The notes under the pieces are model-generated. The model did not search any database. It was given only the letters and a program-made list of their open reading frames with translations, and was not told the DNA's origin. Shown piece by piece: positions 1 through 6,281 of a stretch of DNA of 17,657 nucleotides. Positions within the stretch are counted from its first letter, which is position 1. Each line of letters starts with the position of its first letter. Source of the DNA: Pseudomonadota bacterium (lineage in GTDB: Bacteria > Desulfobacterota > BSN033 > WVXP01 > G020346125); the NCBI GenBank assembly GCA_030608745.1, contig JAUWDQ010000017.1, positions 1 through 17,657 of the forward strand, written 5' to 3'. The translations under genes were made by a program, and so were the position numbers.

Positions 1-123
1 GGTGTCCAGGTCAATCTCCAGGCGATCCTCTCTCGGCAAGCAGCCAATAAAGAGTACCCCAACCAGGGCGAGAAGGACAATGGGCCGGATGAGTTGTGTT
101 TTGATTCTATCTTTGCTTCCCAT
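1..123 (-). CDS. Lipoprotein N-terminus (partial, runs off left edge)
   Basis: This is the first 41 codons of a gene whose 3' end lies outside the window. The start is an ATG at 123, preceded by the Shine-Dalgarno GGAGGA at 131-136 with a 7-base gap, a stronger site than at most genes here. The product opens with a short basic stretch (MGSKDRIKTQ). A hydrophobic core (IVLLALVGVLFIGC) follows, ending in a lipobox-like LFIGC with the lipidated Cys at residue 28. That is the layout of a signal-peptidase-II lipoprotein signal, so the product is probably anchored in the membrane or periplasm. The mature part visible (CLPREDRLEIDLDT) is too short to assign a family. It lies 99 bases downstream of the truncated ThDP-enzyme remnant on the same strand and may be the last, or a later, gene of the sugar operon. 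The signal call is solid; the function is unknown. Confidence 0.7.
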   Translation of the reverse strand, partial: MGSKDRIKTQLIRPIVLLALVGVLFIGCLPREDRLEIDLDT

Positions 124-222
124 CGTGACATCCTCCAGAGATCAGTTGCTGACCATCACTTTGGAGGTCCCCCCTGTTGGCTTCCACGAACTTTATGGAC
201 AAATACTCGTTCAAAGCATGCA

Positions 223-489
223 TCAGCTTTTGTGGCCCCTCAACACCCGAGCCAACGCCTGGGACAACCTTTCCACGCTCGGAGGTTTGGTCAGCACGCC
301 GATACGCTGGCCGGAAGAGATACGACTGAAGCCATCGGCCATATGCAATCCCGGACGCTCCTGCCTGGCGATGATGGTCCGGATGCCAGCCTGCGCGGCA
401 GCCTCAATAATGGGATTGATGGGGTATGCAATCAAGAACTCCACCCCTTCTCGTTTCAGAATCTCTGCGATAGCGGCGGCACCATTCAT
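223..489 (-). pseudogene. Truncated ThDP-dependent (acetolactate synthase-like) enzyme, N-terminal remnant
   Basis: The reading frame encodes only about 88 residues. The first 65 or so look like the beginning of the ThDP-binding N-terminal (PYR) domain of acetolactate-synthase-like enzymes: an AIAEILKREGVEF helix, then AYPINPIIEAAAQAGI, then ARQERPGLHMADGFSR with the conserved cofactor-activating Glu, then RIGV. Intact relatives are usually 500-600 residues. Here the family pattern stops after RIGV and is replaced by about 25 residues ending at a TGA. The missing middle and C-terminal domains include the GDG...NN ThDP/Mg site, so this cannot be a working enzyme. An ATG at 495 is possible, but the ATG at 489 sits 6 bases behind GGGGAGG (496-502) and is preferred. 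The tail (PPSVERLSQALARVL) faintly resembles C-terminal helices of such enzymes, which would mean an internal deletion; that is a guess. It lies next to an intact, different ThDP enzyme gene and a cupin. Confidence 0.65.
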
Positions 490-593
490 GAACATCCTCC
501 CCTGATTTTGTGCTATACGGCGTTAATCTATTCCCCTTTCTCACCGGATAAACACGTTCGCTTTCCCTTCCTCTCCCCCCCACAATCTTCTTC

Positions 594-950
594 TTACCGT
601 GGCATATCCTGAGGAGGAGAAGCAACTACGATGAAAATCAGATCTTCAAAGCCGGTATTCACCATGGCATGCTCTACACCAGGAGGGATGAAAATCACCG
701 TCCCGGGACCGACTAAATGTCTCTTGCCGTCCAGCTCAACAACACCTTTTCCCTTAAGGACGTAGTAGATATTTTCAGCGATCTCGTGGGTATGGGGATC
801 GCAGTAACCCTTCGGCTGGTAGCTGGACACACGAAAATCGAAGTATTTCGAACCATGGGATTCATTGATGAGTAATTTTGAAAATGCGCTATAGTGGGCG
901 GGGGGTTCAGTCCAATTCACTTCCTCGGCTTGAAATATTTTTGCCTCCAT
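594..950 (-). CDS. Small single-domain cupin protein
   Basis: About 118 residues forming one cupin beta-barrel. Motif 1 is visible as DPHTHEIAENIYYVLKGKG (metal-ligand candidates His, His and Glu) and motif 2 as PGTVIFIPPGVEHAMVN (third His). The product is probably a cytoplasmic metal-binding protein. Cupins of this size act as isomerases, dioxygenases or sugar/ligand-binding proteins, and the sequence does not decide which. A TTG at 956 could start the frame, but the ATG at 950 lies 6 bases behind AGGGAG and is the better start. The gene follows the intact ThDP enzyme after about 160 bases and precedes the truncated one, so it probably belongs to the same catabolic operon. It is clearly different from the second cupin at 7.8-8.3 kb, which is longer and has a different motif 1. 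The fold call is firm; the reaction is unknown. Confidence 0.85.
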   Translation of the reverse strand: MEAKIFQAEEVNWTEPPAHYSAFSKLLINESHGSKYFDFRVSSYQPKGYCDPHTHEIAENIYYVLKGKGVVELDGKRHLVGPGTVIFIPPGVEHAMVNTGFEDLIFIVVASPPQDMPR

Positions 951-1112
951 CGACAACTCCCTGTGAGGTTGATAAAAAAGAGCCTAAACTCCCGTTCCTC
1001 GCTTCGTCTCCTCTTGGTTCCTCTGATCACCGAGAGAAGAAATAGGCATACTAGACCGTTCCCAGTGAAAAGGGTGATGGCATCGATGATTCGCTATCAC
1101 GTATCCCTCTAT

Positions 1113-2900
1113 TTATGTCCTGAGATTCCGCTTCCCATACGATGGTTCTGGGTACGGAAAGGGAGGCAACACCCACGTCCCAACCGAAGGCGCCTTGGCC
1201 TCCCGTTCTACAACGACATCGATTACAAAAGGCTCGTTGGATTTGATGGCATGCTGAAAGACATCCTTGAAGTCACCCGGCTTTTCAACCTTTGCCCCAT
1301 TTGCTCCGCAGGCCTTCGCCAGAGCGGCAAAATCGGGATTATAGAGCTCTCCCGACTCATCCTTTTTGAAACTGGTAACAATTTCACGATTCGGCCAGGC
1401 TCCATTGGCCTGATGCCGAATCACGTTCCATCCATAATTGTTCCAGACTATCCAGATAGCGGGGATATCATATTCGACTGCGGTGCAGAGGATGTGAGGG
1501 GTCATCATGAATCCGCCGTCCCCACAGATCGATACGCAGACCCTATCCGGCGCGGCCAGCTTCGCTCCCAATACCCCACACACACCGAATCCCATCGAGG
1601 CAAATCCCCAGGACTGGAGCATCGTACCGGGCTCGTATGCCTCGTAGAATTGGAGAAGCCAATTGTGGTGCTCCCCCACATCGGAAAGAACAATACCATC
1701 CCTCGGCATGATCGCCCGCACGTCCTTCACCAGCCGCTCCGGTCTTATGGGAACAACCTCTGAAGTGAAATGCGGGCTGTTGAACTCCACCCACCCCCTT
1801 CTCCACCGCTGAATCTCATCCAACCACGCCTTGTTTCGTTTCTCGTCTTTCTTTACCCTGATCTCGGCCAACGTCAAGAGTTCCCTCAAGAAAGCTCTCG
1901 CATCACCCAGGATACCGAGGGTGGGAGGGTAGTTCCTCCCGAGTTCATCGGGATCGATCTCAACGTGGATCAGTTTCGTGGGGGGAATATTGAAGGTATA
2001 TCCAGGTATCCAGGCACTGCTTTGACGATCATCAAACTTCACTCCCAACCCCAGGAGAACGTCACAGGAACGGCAGGCCTCGTTGGCCATGTATGTCCCG
2101 TTCCGCCCTATTGCGCCCAGGCTTAATGGGTGATCCTCCGGGATAATTCCCTTGCCATTGGCCGTCGTTGCCACCGGTATGTTGAGTAATTCGACCAATT
2201 TCCTCAGCTCAGGTGCTGCTTCGGATAAGACTGCCCCATGGCCCGCAAGGATGCACGGCGTATCCGTGCCCAGGAGCAGCTCGAGGGTTTCCTCGACGAG
2301 TATTGGATTGCCCGCACCGCTGGATGTAATCCCCCCCCGCCAGAGCTCGGGCTCCGGAACCTCGACATCCGCCTCCTCCGCAAAGCAGTTCAGGGGGATA
2401 TCGATCTGTACCGGGCCTGTCCTTCCGGTTAACATCGTCTTGAAGGCCTGGCGAATCGCCAGGGGAATCATATCCACCCGGGTCGGCTGAAAGGACCTCT
2501 TCACATAGGGACGGAGGACGTTTGGGTATTCCGCCTGATAGTAGCGGCCCGTCTCCTGGAATGGAGACCTGTTGAATTGAGATGTCGGGACGTTTCCGGT
2601 AATGGCCAGGAAGGCTGATGAGTCCATCATGGCTGAAGCCACCGCTGTGGGAAGGTTGGTTGATCCTGGCCCACAGGAGGTGAAGGTGGCGACGGGCTTA
2701 TGGGCAACCCGGAAGTAGGCATCGGCCATGTGGCCTGCAGCCTGTTCATGTCTCACCGTCATGGCCTTAATTTTATCCTGCCGATCGTACAAAGCATCGA
2801 GAAATCCGATAATCCCGTGCCCGCAAAGGCCGAATATGTACGGAACCTTTTCCTTCACGAGATATTCCGCAATGATGTCAGCTCCCCTCATCCTTGCCAT
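1113..2900 (-). CDS. ThDP-dependent enzyme, acetolactate synthase/benzoylformate decarboxylase-like
   Basis: This 595-residue protein has the three-domain layout of the ThDP (TPP_enzyme) superfamily. The N-terminal PYR domain (about 1-175) carries the activating Glu52 in VRHEQAAGHMAD. A central domain (about 200-345) follows, with CILAGHGAV and a VEIDPDELGRNYP stretch. The C-terminal PP domain (about 390-565) carries the ThDP/Mg2+ motif: G460-D461-G462, 24 residues, then N487-N488. Such enzymes make or break C-C bonds next to a carbonyl (2-oxoacid decarboxylation, carboligation, dione hydrolysis). The motifs do not match my recollection of IolD or sulfoacetaldehyde acetyltransferase, so it is best called an acetolactate-synthase-like enzyme of unknown substrate. 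The ATG at 2900 follows AAGGGG. The gene lies downstream of the sugar ABC transporter, separated by a strong hairpin, which suggests a role in cleaving the imported compound. An uninterrupted run of eight G in the coding strand (2331-2338) is a possible slippage site. Confidence 0.88.
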   Translation of the reverse strand: MARMRGADIIAEYLVKEKVPYIFGLCGHGIIGFLDALYDRQDKIKAMTVRHEQAAGHMADAYFRVAHKPVATFTSCGPGSTNLPTAVASAMMDSSAFLAITGNVPTSQFNRSPFQETGRYYQAEYPNVLRPYVKRSFQPTRVDMIPLAIRQAFKTMLTGRTGPVQIDIPLNCFAEEADVEVPEPELWRGGITSSGAGNPILVEETLELLLGTDTPCILAGHGAVLSEAAPELRKLVELLNIPVATTANGKGIIPEDHPLSLGAIGRNGTYMANEACRSCDVLLGLGVKFDDRQSSAWIPGYTFNIPPTKLIHVEIDPDELGRNYPPTLGILGDARAFLRELLTLAEIRVKKDEKRNKAWLDEIQRWRRGWVEFNSPHFTSEVVPIRPERLVKDVRAIMPRDGIVLSDVGEHHNWLLQFYEAYEPGTMLQSWGFASMGFGVCGVLGAKLAAPDRVCVSICGDGGFMMTPHILCTAVEYDIPAIWIVWNNYGWNVIRHQANGAWPNREIVTSFKKDESGELYNPDFAALAKACGANGAKVEKPGDFKDVFQHAIKSNEPFVIDVVVEREAKAPSVGTWVLPPFPYPEPSYGKRNLRT

Positions 2901-2971
2901 GATACACCCCTTGTCCTGCTATGAATCTATGGACGCCGTGTTCACGCGTATTCCAATAGATCGATTTAGAG

Positions 2972-3001
2972 GTAAGGGGGGAGTTTCCTCCCCCCCCTTA
3001 C
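2972..3001 (-). other. GC-rich hairpin with GAAA loop just downstream of the binding-protein gene
   Basis: On the minus strand the 12-base arm CTCCCCCCTTAC pairs with GTAA-G8-AG (two extra G bulged). The arms enclose the tetraloop GAAA, a stable GNRA type. The stem begins 7 bases after the stop codon of the binding-protein gene (stop 3008-3010). No run of U follows (the next bases are CTCTAAATC), so it is not a classical intrinsic terminator. The position between a periplasmic binding-protein gene and a downstream enzyme gene is typical for a 3'-stabilising or partly terminating structure that keeps binding-protein mRNA abundant. The base pairing is seen directly; the role is inferred. Confidence 0.65.
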
Positions 3002-3007
3002 ACGGGT

Positions 3008-3997
3008 TTACCATACCCCGTATTTCTTGGACATCTCACCGTAATCGAGAAGCTTCCTCGTCTCGAAGGGTACGGAGTACTCCTTAGCATTTGCTTTGTC
3101 CACGATCAGAACGGGGAGGATGATCCTCTTCGGAATCTTCTCTCCGCGGAGGTACTTGATGGCCGCTTTGGTAGCCAGGTACCCCTGATGGAGACCGGCG
3201 TAGTCCGCAGAGGCGAACAACCTGCCCTGTAAAATGGACTGAGCGGCATCGTAGTTGGCATCAATCCCCGTCACCTTGATCTCCTTCAGCCTTCCAGCCG
3301 CGTCAATGGCCTCTATAGCGCCGAGACCCTGCTCGTCGTTGGCCGCAAGAACCAAGTCGATTTTAGGGAACCGCTGGAGCAGGTTCTCCATGACCTGCAT
3401 ACCCTTCAGTCGATTGTAGTCCGCCGGCTGGGCCATGAGGAGTTTCACTCCCGGGGTTTCCTTGATGGCCTTCATAAACCCCTTGTGACGCATTTGAGCG
3501 GTGATGGCTCCGGGAACACCGTCCTGGACTATGACGTTTCCCTTTCCCCCGATTTTCTTGAACATGTACATGGCCAGTTCGTAGGCCAGTCTTTCGTCAT
3601 CGGACCCCACGTAGATCTCATACTTCCCGCCGGCCATCTCGTTGCAGTAATTGAAGACGGGAATACCCGCCTTATTCATCTTCTCGACGGTGGTCACCAA
3701 GGCCTTATAGTCAACGGGCACGAAGACGATGGCATCGGGCCTCTTGAGGATAATATCCTCCATCATCCTCGTCTGCTCAGCGATGTTGTCGGACTTGGGG
3801 GGCGAGGTATACGTGATCTTAATATCCTTGTACTCAGCCGCGGCCCTCTGGCCCCCCGTCCAGCATGCCTTCCAGAATGGGTTAACGATGTTCTTGACCG
3901 AAAAGACAACCCACTTCTCCTTTGCCAACCCCGTCGCCGTGAAGGAACCGACGAGAAACAGGGTCACAATGACAATTAATAACGTTTTCGATCTCAT
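3008..3997 (-). CDS. Periplasmic sugar-binding protein of ABC importer (RbsB-like, Peripla_BP_4)
   Basis: This 329-residue precursor has a Sec signal: MRSK, then a hydrophobic run LLIVIVTLFLVGSF, with likely cleavage after ATGLA (about residue 25). The mature protein has the ribose/galactose-binding fold. Typical landmarks are VNPFWKACWTGGQRAAAEY, PDAIVFVPVDYKALV, a VGSDDERLAYELAMYM segment starting the second lobe, DLVLAANDEQGLGAIEAI, and KVTGIDANYDAAQSILQGRLFASADY. It should capture the substrate in the periplasm and deliver it to the two permeases encoded upstream. The ATG at 3997 follows AAGGAGGAATAAGAG, an excellent ribosome binding site fitting the high expression usual for binding proteins. 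It sits after the permeases with a 142-base gap, and a stable hairpin lies directly beyond its stop. The substrate is unknown: the family includes ribose, xylose, galactose, inositol and autoinducer-2 binders. Confidence 0.92.
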   Translation of the reverse strand: MRSKTLLIVIVTLFLVGSFTATGLAKEKWVVFSVKNIVNPFWKACWTGGQRAAAEYKDIKITYTSPPKSDNIAEQTRMMEDIILKRPDAIVFVPVDYKALVTTVEKMNKAGIPVFNYCNEMAGGKYEIYVGSDDERLAYELAMYMFKKIGGKGNVIVQDGVPGAITAQMRHKGFMKAIKETPGVKLLMAQPADYNRLKGMQVMENLLQRFPKIDLVLAANDEQGLGAIEAIDAAGRLKEIKVTGIDANYDAAQSILQGRLFASADYAGLHQGYLATKAAIKYLRGEKIPKRIILPVLIVDKANAKEYSVPFETRKLLDYGEMSKKYGVW

Positions 3998-4069
3998 CTC
4001 TTATTCCTCCTTTTGAAATGTCTCAACTGTTGTCAAAAACAATCCTAAATCCCAAACCGAACGAAATGA

Positions 4070-4127
4070 GCTATCACCTCCTCTCAGAATTCAGTAATCT
4101 AACATTCGAATGCTATCACCCCCTTTC
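4070..4127. repeat. Pair of 16-bp imperfect direct repeats upstream of the binding-protein gene
   Basis: The plus-strand words GCTATCACCTCCTCTC (4070-4085) and GCTATCACCCCCTTTC (4112-4127) match at 14 of 16 positions, 42 bases apart from start to start. On the transcribed (minus) strand each reads as a purine-rich AGGRGGTGATAGC, like a ribosome binding site with no usable start codon after it. They could be sites for a regulator, remnants of duplicated gene starts, or standby ribosome sites. The repeat is seen; any role is speculation. Confidence 0.4.
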
Positions 4128-4139
4128 TGCCCTGATGGA

Positions 4140-5078
4140 TCAGGTGGTCTGAAGTTTCTGAGCCCGGAGTACATCCACCGCCACCGAGAGGATGACGATG
4201 GCCCCAACCACGAAGGGTTGCCAATAGGTTTCGATCCCCATCAGGTTCATCCCGTTGATAATGAGACTTATGATGATGGCTCCGAAGATCGTCCCCCCAA
4301 TGCCCCCCTCTCCGCCGTAAAGCGATGTGCCACCGATGGTTATGGCCGCAAGGCAGGGAAGCAGCAGTGGATCCCCGATACCTGCCTCGACCGCGTTAAT
4401 CCGCGAAATATAGACAACCCCTGCAAAGGCTGCCAGCAAGCCGCTCAGGGTGTAAGCCATGATCTGTATTCTTCGAATGCGAACCCCGGAGAATCGAGCG
4501 GCCTCATAGTTGGCTCCGATGTTATAAATGTAGCGGCCGAAGGTGGTGTAGTTGAGCACCAGGTAGAGAACCGCGCACAGGGCGAACATGAGAATGACGG
4601 GGACGGGAATCCCGAGGATGTAGCCGGCCCCGAAGAACCGGAAGGCCTTCGGGAAACCCCAGATGATCTCGGCCTTCATAAACATGAGGGCAAACCCCTG
4701 AGCCATCCACATCATTCCATAGGTCACAACAAAGGCCGGCAGGCCGACAAAGGCGATCAATACCCCATTGACCAACCCGCACAATGCGCCAATGCCTAAG
4801 CCCACCAGGATGGCGAGGATCATGGGTTCGGTCTTCAAGAAATAGCCCATGATGCAGGCCGAAAAGGCCAGGACTTGGCCGATGGAGAGGTCTATCCCTT
4901 CCGACAGGACGACCACGGTGAGGCCCGATGCCAGAAGGAAGATAAGCGAGGATTGACGGAGCACGTTGATGAAATTATTGACCGAAAGGAACTCAGGCCT
5001 GGCCACGCCCAAGATGGCTGCAATAATGAATATGACAGCCAGCCGCATAATGAGAGCTAGATATTGCCTGATCAACAT
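4140..5078 (-). CDS. Sugar ABC transporter permease (RbsC-like, BPD_transp_2)
   Basis: This 312-residue, very hydrophobic protein has about 8-10 membrane segments, starting with LALIMRLAVIFIIAAILGV. Family hallmarks are GLTVVVLSEGIDLSIGQVLA, VNGVLIAFVGLPAFVVTYGMMW, YTTFGRYIYNIGANYEAARFSGV and the canonical AAITIGGTSLYGGEGG-type motif near the C-terminal third. It forms the channel of the importer in the inner membrane. The ATG at 5078 follows GAGGGGATCAA. It lies 135 bases downstream of a second, clearly non-identical permease, so the channel is probably a heterodimer. The ATPase and binding protein flank the pair. The gap between the permeases (5079-5213) shows no gene. Confidence 0.92.
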   Translation of the reverse strand: MLIRQYLALIMRLAVIFIIAAILGVARPEFLSVNNFINVLRQSSLIFLLASGLTVVVLSEGIDLSIGQVLAFSACIMGYFLKTEPMILAILVGLGIGALCGLVNGVLIAFVGLPAFVVTYGMMWMAQGFALMFMKAEIIWGFPKAFRFFGAGYILGIPVPVILMFALCAVLYLVLNYTTFGRYIYNIGANYEAARFSGVRIRRIQIMAYTLSGLLAAFAGVVYISRINAVEAGIGDPLLLPCLAAITIGGTSLYGGEGGIGGTIFGAIIISLIINGMNLMGIETYWQPFVVGAIVILSVAVDVLRAQKLQTT

Positions 5079-5213
5079 TTGATCCCCCTCCCCTCAGGAT
5101 TTAGGACAGCCTTTCACCCTTGCAGCTAGCCTTGCCCAGGCTCTTCATCATTGTCTGTCCCCAACCAACGATTCGATTTTGCCTCCATTTCACTTTTAAT
5201 CGCGCACCATAGG

Positions 5214-6152
5214 CTAATCGCCCTTTAGCGAATCGTAAACCACGGCTAAGATCAGATACGCGCCCACGCCCACCACCTGAACGGCAGGCGGAACGCCTAG
5301 CACGCTCAACCCGTTCTGCAAGACGACGATGGTTGCCGCGCCGGCCAGGCTTCCCCATGGGTTTCCATTGGCCAGTGTCCACGAACAGCCACCCACGATA
5401 ACCGAAGCAATGGCTTCGAACTCCAGCCCGAATCCCACCAGCGGGTGCGCGGCATTCAGCCTCGAGGTCATGACCAGGGCGGCAACGCCCGCGTATGACC
5501 CCGCGACTCCGTAGATGGCGCTCTTGAAGAAAATGTCGTTCACACCGACTAAGTGGACGGCTTCCTGGTTTCCGCCAATGCCGAAGATATAGGTCCCGAA
5601 GGTGGTGTGGTAGAGAAGCACGTGGTTAAAGAGAATCACGAAGATCAAAATAATGACCGGGAACGGAAGCCCCCATAGAGAGCCGCCCGCGATGAACCTG
5701 AAGGATTCGGGGAAACCGGGAATCGAACCCCCTTTGGTCATGACCAGGGCCAAGCCGGTAAATACTCCCATGTTTCCGAAGGTGGCCACAAAGGGAGGAA
5801 GTTTCACCTTTGCGATCAAAAACCCGTTGAGAAACCCACCGGCGGTACCCAGGACGATTGAAATAAAGATCACCTCGGGCAGCCCGAGCCCTCCGTGCAA
5901 AGAAACGGCCACCACGACACCGCAAAAAGAAACCAGCGGGCCGGATGACAGATCGATACCTTCAGCCAGGATGACCAGGGTCTGGGCCAGGGCAAGAATG
6001 GTCAACACTGTGCCCTGAAGCCCCAGGTTGAAAAGATTCTCCCCCGTCCAAAAGTGTTCGGAGATGATCGAGCAGGCTATCAGCAGAAAAACGAGCGCGA
6101 AGACCGCGGCGGGGATCTTCTTGAAGGCTTTCTTGAACTCTTTTCTGTCCAC
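5214..6152 (-). CDS. Second sugar ABC transporter permease (RbsC-like), diverged loop motif
   Basis: This 312-residue polytopic membrane protein belongs to the ribose-type permease family. A basic start (MDRKEFKKAFKKIP) precedes the first membrane segment. Family marks are TLVILAEGIDLSSGPLVSF, LNGFLIAKVKLPPFVATFGNM, and HTTFGTYIFGIGGNQEAVHLVGV. The conserved GGTSLxGGxG loop seen in its partner is replaced by GGCSWTLANGNPWG, so this copy has diverged at a family-defining position. The start is a GTG at 6152 behind GAGGAGG with a 7-base gap. It is encoded between the ATPase gene (129 bases upstream) and the first permease. Most RbsC-type systems use one permease as a homodimer; two different genes imply a heterodimer, as in the LsrC/LsrD pair for autoinducer-2. 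The family is certain; the partner arrangement is inferred. Confidence 0.9.
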   Translation of the reverse strand: MDRKEFKKAFKKIPAAVFALVFLLIACSIISEHFWTGENLFNLGLQGTVLTILALAQTLVILAEGIDLSSGPLVSFCGVVVAVSLHGGLGLPEVIFISIVLGTAGGFLNGFLIAKVKLPPFVATFGNMGVFTGLALVMTKGGSIPGFPESFRFIAGGSLWGLPFPVIILIFVILFNHVLLYHTTFGTYIFGIGGNQEAVHLVGVNDIFFKSAIYGVAGSYAGVAALVMTSRLNAAHPLVGFGLEFEAIASVIVGGCSWTLANGNPWGSLAGAATIVVLQNGLSVLGVPPAVQVVGVGAYLILAVVYDSLKGD

Positions 6153-6281
6153 TTTGGCTCCTCCTCGTGCTTCAAGACTCCGGGGAAACGACCTTTATCG
6201 ATAGTTCGAGGGGGATGCGGATTGGTTGATATCCGGCCCGTACCGACCGCATTGCAGAGTCATGACGAGGCCTCATGGCCA

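Noticed and set aside
124..222. A frameshifted continuation of the truncated ThDP enzyme (another frame reads VVPGVGSGVEGPQKLMHAL)
   Set aside because: The frame is open for a short way but lacks the expected GPG...EN-type motif and later ThDP domains; no convincing homology.
957..1112. Intrinsic terminator between the ThDP enzyme and the first cupin (minus-strand GGAG...CTCTTTTTT near 980-1000)
   Set aside because: There is a T-run but only a 3-4 bp stem can be formed before it, too weak to call.
894..1763. 289-codon plus-strand open frame, and the similar 4110-4799 (+, 229 codons) and 8421-9068 (+, 215 codons) frames
   Set aside because: Each lies antisense to a well-supported minus-strand gene (ThDP enzyme, permease, TIM barrel), has an unnatural residue composition and shows no family motif; they are shadows.
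1113..2900. Calling the intact ThDP enzyme IolD or sulfoacetaldehyde acetyltransferase (Xsc)
   Set aside because: The N-terminal stretch (FGLCGHGIIGFLDALYDR) and the GDGGFMMTPHI region do not match the sequences I recall for either; only the superfamily is supported.
4008..4036. A TTGACA at 4031-4036 on the minus strand as promoter of the binding-protein gene, with a TGTT-N6-AACA word (4028-4041) as operator
   Set aside because: No -10-like hexamer occurs at 15-19 bases; the position falls on the Shine-Dalgarno region. The palindrome is weak and low-complexity.
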